From assembly GCF_036588685.1 (NCBI RefSeq), contig NC_086374.1, forward strand, positions 23,552,886 through 23,616,885: a DNA stretch of 64,000 nt, in the 5' to 3' direction. The stretch is from Mytilus trossulus. Taxonomy: Eukaryota > Mollusca > Bivalvia > Mytilida > Mytilidae. Shown here piece after piece: positions 34,020 through 44,900 of this stretch (its first letter is position 1; every line of letters starts with the position of its first letter). A program made the position numbers and the translations under genes. The notes beneath the pieces were generated by a model that searched no databases, was not told where the DNA came from, and was given only the letters and a program-made list of their open reading frames with translations.

Positions 34020-34144
34020 GTGCCATACAAGAATCTTGTGATAAATATTTACAGGATATTTGATTTTTTGAATCGTGAACACTTATTTATAAATGAATCA
34101 GAATATTAACATAAATCTATCATAATATTAATGTAAATAAACTC

Positions 34145-35285
34145 ATCATAGATACCAGGATTGAAATTTGTATCTGCGCCAGACGCGCGTTTCGTCTACA
34201 AAAGACTCGTGCGTAACGCTTGAATCGAAAAAAAGTTTAAAAGGCGAAATTAAATACGAAGTTGAAGAGCTTTGAATAAAAAATTCCTAAAGATTTTGCC
34301 AAATACAGTTAAGGTTATCTTTTCCTGAGGTAATAAAGCCTTACTATTTAAAAAATTCAAAGTTTTGTTAACAGTTAATTCATAGTTATGACTATATCAA
34401 TGATAACGGCGTTTTGCATTTGCGCCGATCTGCACTTCATTTCCGCCGATTTTTTCTTTCATTTGCGCCGATATTTTCTTTCATTTGCGCCGATTTTTTT
34501 ACAGGTAAATTACAGGTGAATAGATATAAGAAGATGAGATATGAGTGCCAATGAGAGAACTCTCCATCCAAGTCATGTTATTTTTCATTTAACATTATGG
34601 ACCCCTTCCATTAGCCACTTGTACAAATTTATGAATTGTCAATCATAACATGTATATAACTGTTGTCCCCTGCTCACAGTCAGTGGGGAGGTGGAAGAAG
34701 GCCTACAAGATACATCTCCAGACATTTTCCCTGACCGTAACCGTAGTTCTTTAGCCTTTGTCTTTCGGACATCTGCCACATATTTATGCTCGATCTGTGT
34801 TTTGACAATAAAATCCGTGGTGACTCTGGCTTTAAACAGTTTATAGTACATTAGTAAGATATGTTGTTATATTTCAGGACACTTATCTTCCGATACGCGA
34901 TATGTATGGCCCTTGATGATTAAAGAATTGTCTCCTCGGCTTGTTTCAGTGTGCAATATGTCTATCAATGAAGTTGCAGAAAAATATGAATCAAAATTAT
35001 CTTAAACATAAATGAAAAACATTTAGAACCAAATATTACCAATGGTATAGTACATGTACAAGTATTAATTTACCTGTAAATCTAAATAGGAGCAAATAAA
35101 AAATCGGCGCAAATGAAAAAATGAAATCGGCGCAAATGAAAGAATGAAAATATTCAAAATCGGCGCAAATGTCATACGCCCCGCAATGATAAATCCTGTC
35201 AATACAGACGCGTTAACTACTGGTAGTGATACCCTCGGGGAATAAAAATTCCACCTGCGATGGCATCGACCCAGTGGTTGTAAAA
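34145..35285 (+). repeat. GACGCGCGTTTCGTC-family repeat interrupted by a nested element
   Basis: The left half (34145-34406) carries CGCCAGACGCGCGTTTCGTC and AAGTTGAAGAGC. The right half (35184-35285) carries CGTTAACTACTGGTAGTGAT, ACCCTCGGGGAATAAAA and GGCATCGACCCAGTGG, in the same order as the uninterrupted copy at 4756-5115. The element at 34407-35183 splits it. Confidence 0.85.
34407..35183. mobile_element. MITE/foldback element with GCGCCGAT arms and 9-bp target duplication
   Basis: The arms of about 100 bp contain several TTTGCGCCGATTTTTTC units (34410-34505) and the reverse complement ATCGGCGCAAATGAAA units (35065-35175). CAATGATAA stands on each side (34398-34406 and 35184-35192), a 9-bp target-site duplication as made by Mutator-like transposases. 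Inside is a 54-bp fragment of the GAGTGCCAATGAGA repeat (34523-34576). No transposase. Confidence 0.85.
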
Positions 35286-38200
35286 TAGATACCAGGATTG
35301 AAATTTGTATCTGCACCAGACGCGAGTTTTGTCTACAAAGACCCATCAGTGCGGACGCTTGAATCGAAAAAATCATAAAGGGCAAATAAAGTACGAGGTT
35401 GAAGATCGTTGAAGAGCATTGTTGACCAATAATTCCTAAAAGGTTTTGCATCTAATGTAACTTGAATGTTGTTTAGAAACCTAATGAATATGCCTCTGGC
35501 ATAAAGACCCAAATTGGCACAACTTTTTGGAATTTTGAATCCTCAATGCTCTTCAACTTTGTACTTAAGTTGTTTGGCTTTATAAAACATTTTAATATGA
35601 GAGTCACTGATGAGTCATATGTAGACGAAACTCGCGTCTGACGCACTAAATTATAACCCTGGTTCCTTTGATAACTAGTTACACCACTGTGTCGATGCCA
35701 CGTATTGCTAGTGGACGTTTCGTCCCCCGATGGTATCACCAGGCAGCCCAGTAGACGAAACTAAACTAACGTACTAAATTATAATTACCTTTGATAACTA
35801 ATATTATGACAAAAGCCAAAGCTGGTAAAACGTTAACAGGGTTAAGTAGATACAGGCCGTTTCTGATATATGCGTAAGGGCTTGAACCTTACATAACTAT
35901 AGTTTCAGAGGAGCAGAGAAAATGATTTCCCAAATTTAGACAGGGCTCATAATCATGGGCTAAATCTGAGACTACTATATGTTATAGTAGTCTCAGGCTA
36001 AATATAAAATAAATAGGTACTTGATTTTATGAATTAATGACAACAAATGTACCAAGTCAGGAATATGACAGTTTTAAATGTGTTTTTTTATTTGATTTTG
36101 CCATGTGATTATGGACTTCCCATTTTGATTTTCCTCTGAGTTCAGTATTTTTGTGATTTTACTTTTTAATGTAAACAAGATTTTTAATGGTATAGAAACA
36201 GTAGACTGTCCTCACGGTGTTTGAAAACTACTAGTATACCAAGGGTTTATAATAAAGACCGTAATATAGACCGTCTTTTGTATATTTTAATATTAGATAA
36301 AGTAAAACATTAATGAAAAACATTCAGAACCAAATATTACCAATGGTATAGTACATGTACAAGTATTAATTTACCTGTAAATCTAATTAGGAGCAAATAA
36401 AAAATCGGCGCAAATGAAAAAATGAAATCGGCGCAAATGAAAGAATGAAAATATTCAAAATCGGCGCAAATGTCATACGCCCCGCAATGATAAATCCTGT
36501 CAATACAGACGCGTTGACTACTGGTAGTGATACCCTCGGGGAATAAAAATTCCACCTGCGATGGCATCGACCCAGTGGTTGTAAAATAGATACCAGGATT
36601 GAAATTTGTATCTGCACCAGACGCGAGTTTTGTCTACAAAGACCCATCAGTGCGGACGCTTGAATCGAAAAAATCATAAAGGGCAAATAAAGTACGAGGT
36701 TGAAGATCGTTGAAGAGCATTGTTGACCAATAATTCCTAAAAGGTTTTGCATCTAATGTAACTTGAATGTTGTTTAGAAACCTAATGAATATGCCTCTGG
36801 CATAAAGACCTAAATTGGCACAACTTTTTGGAATTTTGAATCCTCAATGCTCTTCAACTTTGTACTTAAGTTGTTTGGCTTTATAAAACATTTTAATATG
36901 AGAGTCACTGATGAGTCATATGTAGACGAAACTCGCGTCTGACGCACTAAATTATAACCCTGGTTCCTTTGATAACTAGTTACACCACTGTGTCGATGCC
37001 ACGTATTGCTAGTGGACGTTTCGTCCCCCGATGGTATCACCAGGCAGCCCAGTAGACGAAACTAAACTAACGTACTAAATTATAATTACCTTTGATAACT
37101 AATATTATGACAAAAGCCAAAGCTGGTAAAACGTTAACAGGGTTAAGTAGATACAGGCCGTTTCTGATATATGCGTAAGGGCTTGAACCTTACATAACTA
37201 TAGTTTCAGAGGAGCAGAGAAAATGATTTCCCAAATTTAGACAGGGCTCATAATCATGGGCTAAATCTGAGACTACGTAGTCTCAGGCTAAATATAAAAT
37301 AAATAGGTACTTGATTTTATGAATTAATGACAACAAATGTACCAAGTCAGGAATATGACAGTTTTAAATGTGTTTTTTTATTTGATTTTGCCATGTGATT
37401 ATGGACTTCCCATTTTGATTTTCCTCTGAGTTCAGTATTTTTGTGATTTTACTTTTTAATGTAAACAAGATTTTTAATGGTATAGAAACAGTAGACTGTC
37501 CTCACGGTGTTTGAAAACTACTAGTATACCAAGGGTTTATAATAAAGACCGTAATATAGACCGTCTTTTGTATATTTTAATATTAGATAAAGTAAAACAT
37601 TAATGAAAAACATTCAGAACCAAATATTACCAATGGTATAGTACATGTACAAGTATTAATTTACCTGTAAATCTAATTAGGAGCAAATAAAAAATCGGCG
37701 CAAATGAAAAAATGAAATCGGCGCAAATGAAAGAATGAAAATATTCAAAATCGGCGCAAATGTCATACGCCCCGCAATGATAAATCCTGTCAATACAGAC
37801 GCGTTGACTACTGGTAGTGATACCCTCGGGGAATAAAAATTCCACCTGCGATGGCATCGACCCAGTGGTTGTAAAATAGATACCAGGATTGAAATTTGTA
37901 TCTGCACCAGACGCGAGTTTTGTCTACAAAGACCCATCAGTGACGCTTGAATCGAAAAAATCATAAAGGGCAAATAAAGTACGAGGTTGAAGATCGTTGA
38001 AGAGCATTGTTGACCAATAATTCCTAAAAGGTTTTGCATCTAATGTAACTTGAATGTTGTTTAGAAACCTAATGAATATGCCTCTGGCATAAAGACCTAA
38101 ATTGGCACAACTTTTTGGAATTTTGAATCCTCAATGCTCTTCAACTTTGTACTTAAGTTGTTTGGCTTTATAAAACATTTTAATATGAGAGTCACTGATG

Positions 38201-41200
38201 AGTCATATGTAGACGAAACTCGCGTCTGACGCACTAAATTATAACCCTGGTTCCTTTGATAACTAGTTACACCACTGTGTCGATGCCACGTATTGCTAGT
38301 GGACGTTTCGTCCCCCGATGGTATCACCAGGCAGCCCAGTAGACGAAACTAAACTAACGTACTAAATTATAATTACCTTTGATAACTAATATTATGACAA
38401 AAGCCAAAGCTGGTAAAACGTTAACAGGGTTAAGTAGATACAGGCCGTTTCTGATATATGCGTAAGGGCTTGACCCTTACATAACTATAGTTTCAGAGGA
38501 GCAGAGAAAATGATTTCCCAAATTTACACAGGGCTCATAATCATGGGCTAAATCTGAGACTACGTAGTCTCAGGCTAAATATAAAATAAATAGGTACTTG
38601 ATTTTATGAATTAATGACAACAAATGTACCAAGTCAGGAATATGACAGTTTTAAATGTGTTTTTTTATTTGATTTTGCCATGTGATTATGGACTTCCCAT
38701 TTTGATTTTCCTCTGAGTTCAGTATTTTTGTGATTTTACTTTTTAATGTAAACAAGATTTTTAATGGTATAGAAACAGTAGACTGTCCTCACGGTGTTTG
38801 AAAACTACTAGTATACCAAGGGTTTATAATAAAGACCGTAATATAGACCGTCTTTTGTATATTTTAATATTAGATAAAGTAAAACATTAATGAAAAACAT
38901 TCAGAACCAAATATTACCAATGGTATAGTACATGTACAAGTATTAATTTACCTGTAAATCTAATTAGGAGCAAATAAAAAATCGGCGCAAATGAAAAAAT
39001 GAAATCGGCGCAAATGAAAGAATGAAAATATTCAAAATCGGCGCAAATGTCATACGCCCCGCAATGATAAATCCTGTCAATACAGACGCGTTGACTACTG
39101 GTAGTGATACCCTCGGGGAATAAAAATTCCACCTGCGATGGCATCGACCCAGTGGTTGTAAAATAGATACCAGGATTGAAATTTGTATCTGCACCAGACG
39201 CGAGTTTTGTCTACAAAGACCCATCAGTGACGCTTGAATCGAAAAAATCATAAAGGGCAAATAAAGTACGAGGTTGAAGATCGTTGAAGAGCATTGTTGA
39301 CCAATAATTCCTAAAAGGTTTTGCATCTAATGTAACTTGAATGTTGTTTAGAAACCTAATGAATATGCCTCTGGCATAAAGACCTAAATTGGCACAACTT
39401 TTTGGAATTTTGAATCCTCAATGCTCTTCAACTTTGTACTTCAGTTGTTTGGCTTTATAAATATTTTAATATGAGAGTCACTGATGAGTCATATGTAGAC
39501 GAAACTCGCGTCTGACGCACTTAATTATAACCCTGGTTCCTTTGATAACTAGTTACACCACTGTGTCGATGCCACGTATTGCTAGTGGACGTTTCGTCCC
39601 CCGATGGTATCACCAGGCAGCCCAGTAGACGAAACTAAACTAACGTACTAAATTATAATTACCTTTGATAACTAATATTATGACAAAAGTCAAAGCTGGT
39701 AAAACGTTAACAAGGTTAAGTAGATACAGGCCGTTTCTGATATATGCGTAAGGGCTTGAACCTTACATAACTATAGTTTCAGAGGAGCAGAGAAAATGAT
39801 TTCCCAAATTTAGACAGGGCTCATAATCATGGGCTAAATCTGAGACTACTATATGTTATAGTAGTCTCAGGCTAAATATAAAATAAATAGGTACTTGATT
39901 TTATGAATTAATGACAACAAATGTACCAAGTCAGGAATATGACAGTTTTAAATGTGTTTTTTTATTTGATTTTGCCATGTGATTATGGACTTCCCATTTT
40001 GATTTTCCTCTGAGTTCAGTATTTTTGTGATTTTACTTTTTAATGTAAACAAGATTTTTAATGGTATAGAAACAGTAGACTGTCCTCACGGTGTTTGAAA
40101 ACTACTAGTATACCAAGGGTTTATAATAAAGACCGTAATATAGACCGTCTTTTGTATATTTTAATATTAGATAAAGTAAAACATTAATGAAAAACATTCA
40201 GAACCAAATATTACCAATGGTATAGTACATGTACAAGTATTAATTTACCTGTAAATCTAATTAGGAGCAAATAAAAAATCGGCGCAAATGAAAAAATGAA
40301 ATCGGCGCAAATGAAAGAATGAAAATATTCAAAATCGGCGCAAATGTCATACGCCCCGCAATGATAAATCCTGTCAATACAGACGCGTTGACTACTGGTA
40401 GTGATACCCTCGGGGAATAAAAATTCCACCTGCGATGGCATCGACCCAGTGGTTGTAAAATAGATACCAGGATTGAAATTTGTATCTGCACCAGACGCGA
40501 GTTTTGTCTACAAAGACCCATCAGTGCGGACGCTTGAATCGAAAAAATCATAAAGGGCAAATAAAGTACGAGGTTGAAGATCGTTGAAGAGCATTGTTGA
40601 CCAATAATTCCTAAAAGGTTTTGCATCTAATGTAACTTGAATGTTGTTTAGAAACCTAATGAATATGCCTCTGGCATAAAGACCTAAATTGGCACAACTT
40701 TTTGGAATTTTGAATCCTCAATGCTCTTCAACTTTGTACTTCAGTTGTTTGGCTTTATAAATATTTTAATATGAGAGTCACTGATGAGTCATATGTAGAC
40801 GAAACTCGCGTCTGACGCACTTAATTATAACCCTGGTTCCTTTGATAACTAGTTACACCACTGTGTCGATGCCACGTATTGCTAGTGGACGTTTCGTCCC
40901 CCGATGGTATCACCAGGCAGCCCAGTAGACGAAACTAAACTAACGTACTAAATTATAATTACCTCTGATAACTAATATTATGACAAAAGCCAAAGCTGGT
41001 AAAACGTTAACAGGGTTAAGTAGATACAGGCCGTTTCTGATATATGCGTAAGGGCTTGAACCTTACATAACTATAGTTTCAGAGGAGCAAAGAAAATGAT
41101 TTCCCAAATTTAGACAGGGCTCATAATCATGGGCTAAATCTGAGACTACTATATGTTATAGTAGTCTCAGGCTAAATATAAAATAAATAGGTACTTGATT

Positions 41201-41490
41201 TTATGAATTAATGACAACAAATGTACCAAGTCAGGAATATGACAATTCTTGTCCATTCGTTTTAAATGTGTTTTGTTATTTGATTTTGCCATGTGATTAT
41301 GGACTTCCCATTTTGATTTTCCTCTGAGTTCAGTATTTTTGTGATTTTACTTTCAATGTAAACAAGATTTTTAATGTATAGAAACAGTAGACTGTCCTCA
41401 CGGTGTTTGAAAACTGCTAGTATACCAAGGGTTTATAATAAAGACCGTAATATAGTCTTTTGTATATTTTAATGTTAGATAAAGTAAAAC
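35008..41490. repeat. Five-copy tandem array of a 1.29-1.31 kb composite unit
   Basis: The units are 35008-36308, 36309-37598, 37599-38885, 38886-40182 and 40183-41490. Each holds, in order, the right arm of the nested MITE, the right half of the GACGCGCGTTTCGTC-family repeat with its target duplication, a truncated forward copy and then a reversed copy of the same family, a TAATATTATGACAAAAGCCA segment, a GAGACTAC palindrome and a Penelope 3' fragment (GTACCAAGTCAGGAATATGA to TTTTTGTGATTTTACTTT). The copies are nearly identical. The minus-strand ORFs that recur in every unit (for example 36387-36752, 37677-38039) are repeat translation without family motifs. Confidence 0.95.
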
Positions 41491-41858
41491 ATAAATAAGA
41501 AGAACCAGAGACATATAATATTGGCGGCTTAATTGTATTTTATGTCGCTGGAAGAACATACTTAAAAAATATGTATTATAAAAGGTGATTATTTTTTGAA
41601 GATTAGAGAAAAAAGGGGCGAAAATTAAATGTTTACAGAATAACAGACCCCCCGCCCCCCTAATCCAGACCCTCATAATAATTAAGTAGGTCATAGCAGC
41701 TGTAAACATTTTCGACCGTTTGTGTGCTGTGTAGAGTATTTGTTTAATAATAGGTTTTTAGACGTATTGATTCGACTGATTTTTCAGGTCAGAACAACAG
41801 TAATCCAGTTCAGGGTAGTTTTCCACAAAAATTTTCCATTCTTTGGCATAATAAAAAT

Positions 41859-41976
41859 ATGGCTTTCACAGGTGTACTCCGTTCTGTTTGTCGAGTTGCG
41901 CCAATAGTATCAAGACGGATGGTCAACCTACAAACATCGAGCAAACTATGGAATGTCTCCTCACAATGCATGCGAG
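41859..41976 (+). CDS. MSRB2: MsrB2-like exon 1: mitochondrial presequence
   Basis: ATG at 41859; 39 codons plus one base; donor GAG/GTAAAC at 41977. The overlapping frame at 41722-41907 is a shadow. The start is only about 370 bp downstream of the last unit of the tandem array. Confidence 0.85.
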
Positions 41977-44900
41977 GTAAACACCAGTTTTCGTCTGCTA
42001 CACAAAAAGGGGGAAGGGCATAACAATTTGGTGAGTTTCTTGCTGTTGAGATGCGTATAAAGTAAAAGTTAATGTTCGTTTTTGCGTAGAAAGGTTAATC
42101 CTCCTACATTAACCTCTGATTCACCACGAGCTATTCACTCTGATATACCTCAGCAAGGAGATATATATATATACAAATCCTTGCTCTACACTACAGTATA
42201 CTCAATATATACATGCAAAGTAGGTCTCAATGAGGTCTAAGCATGATGCGGGTTTGCTGATTTTTCGCAAGCGTGAAAGTCAAGTAATTGTGTTTTGAAA
42301 ACATGAAATGAGGTCTAGCGGGACCCAGGAAATGACAAAAATATGAGAATTGCTTGTGTACATAGTGTAAGCGGGATACATGAATCTGACAAAACTGTAA
42401 GCAGGATCCAGGACCAGAACCCCCCCAATGAGACCCTCTGCAAAATAAGACTATAAATCATATAAATCGAGAGCAGTCACATGTTTCAACATGTTCAATG
42501 CCTGGTTCCATGGTAAACGTGATGAAAAGATTATGAGCAATACAGGGATGCATCAAGCCATGTTAAAAAGTTGGGTTCCCAACCCAGGACAAACGGGGGT
42601 TCCAACAATATGTCCTCATTCAAATGCATTGATCTTCCAAAAAAAGGGAGATTCCAACCCTCAGAACCCTTCGCTGGATCTGCCACTGCAATACACAATC
42701 ATCAAAAAAAAAAACAGCTTTTGTGATAATTTTCTATTCTAGTCCACAAGGTTGAAGACTGTTTATTGTTGAAATACAGATTGGCATATTTTAGTGACAT
42801 ACACCATTAATTAAGAACCTTAAGTTTCATATTGGGCATCAATGATGGAAGATTGAGTGCAACTGTCAACCCTAAAATAAATCAGCAGAACATGCTAAAT
42901 TAGAGATTTTAGGGGCGGGGGTATTGGAGGGGTCCTGATCCCGAAATCCCGGACTTAAAAACACGAAATCCTGGGCTTAAAAAAGCGAAATCCTGAGGTC
43001 CCGAATTTGGAAAAAAGAATTCCCTGATCCTGAAAGCGTAAATTTTGAAATCCTGACCTTAAAAACACCCGATCTCGGAGTCCTGATAAAGGTCCTATCC
43101 GCCCTCATTTTAGTCATGAATTATTTTCTAGTCTACAATGTTTGAGATTACCTATCATTGTGTAAGGATAAGAACTGGTGGCTGCATAATCTATTTGTAT
43201 AACACTTTATATTTGGGAAAGGTAAAACACCTAGATGTTTCATACTTTTTATACAGTTGCATTATGTTATGAAGTTTTGTTCTGTCGTCATGGTTATATG
43301 GCTTTTGTCTTTGAATTAATTTTTCCTGGTTCAGTGATTGCTTATGAAAAAAGTTCATTTATTCATCAAGTGAAATACTTATTATAAGTAACAAAATAAC
43401 TTTATTTGGTATATGGATTCCTAGCAACATCTACATGTCTGTCAGGTAGGGTTCATCTCATGAGACCAAGGTTACAGTTGAATCTTTCATTAAGCATTAT
43501 AATGTAGGGCAACTAAATTTGGTGTATGAATGATTTTAAAGTGAGCATGTCAGACTGATAGGTTTCATCTGACCTTGACCTAAACTCATGGTATTTCAGA
43601 CAATTTTTAGTTTGTGTATTGGTCTTCATGTATATTATATTTGATGTAGAAATTGATCGTAATGTGTAATGTTATATGATGTTTGTCTGAGTGGCTCATC
43701 TGACCATGACCTCAATGTTGATCATGTAAAGTACATTTACATGTGCTACATGCACATTTTGTACTTGAAGTAAAACTTTCATATTACAGACTTTCAAGAT
43801 TTCACATGTAAAATCAATGATAAGTAAAACAGGCCAGACATTTCAGTGTGTACACTTTGTTTTTAGTAAGTTTGTTGCTCCAAACATTACTTTGCATAAA
43901 TGGAAAAGTTAAAAAATTCTACTTGTATAACATGTATAATTTTTTAAAAGATCTTTAATGTCCATATAGATACTTTTAGTCATAGAATGTACAAAGGAAA
44001 ATTTTAAAAGTAGTAATAGTTACAAAATTTATAAACATGATAAAGAATATAGATGCATAGTATCTTATTGCATTTCAGTTTTGTCAACACAGATTGACCC
44101 AGAAGATCCTCGAACAGTTCCAAACACTGAGTGGGAGAAACGTTTAACTCCAGAACAGTATGCTACAACAAGGGAGAAGTTTACAGAACCAGTAAGTATT
44201 TCCATGTTATTCTTTTGTACCTACATGTACATTTTATATCTTATTGTGTGAAAAATATAATTAGAATGTGACGGTTTCACATATAGATGTGTTGTTTAGA
44301 AGTTTTAGAAGTAAAGTTTTGGTGATAAAGTTGAGAATGGAAATTGGGAATATGTCAAAAAGACAACAACCCGAACAAAGAGCATATAACAGCTGTGGGC
44401 CACCAATGACTGTAACACAGAGACAAAATCCTGCATGGTGTTCCTCAGCTGGCCCCTAATAACAATTGTGTACCCTACTCATTCAATGAATATGAATGAA
44501 GGTATACCAATGTATTTAAAATTGAAAAAATGACATTCTTTAAAATAAATTGACAATATATTGGATGTAAAATACATCTGCATTCAAATGTTAAAAATCT
44601 TGCAAAAAGTAGGTATATTATACACAGATATGATTCCGGTGTTTTGTGATGGCTTAACTGAGGAACTGGGCAAACATTCAGCAAACCAATAGATACATAA
44701 AACTTGATTTTAGGCACTGAACAATTAAAGATAAAAGATTATATTTTTCCAAATTCAATATAGAAATAAGGAGATGACACTGTGACCATGTTGTATGCTT
44801 TCAATAGGACATTTTTTATTATTTGATTTACTTAAAATAACTTCCTTTGGGTAAATGTGGTCTGTATATTTTGAGAATTCTCGATTATTTAATGAAAAGA

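Noticed and set aside
33574..34030. ORFs on both strands rich in NFV/DFC repeats
   Set aside because: They translate the ACAAAA/TTTTGT array of a foldback element; the composition explains them fully.
36387..40626. Recurring minus-strand ORFs of 76-121 codons in each unit of the tandem array
   Set aside because: They recur only because the DNA unit is repeated. They run across inverted repeat fragments, have no family motif, and unit 4 has already lost one of them.
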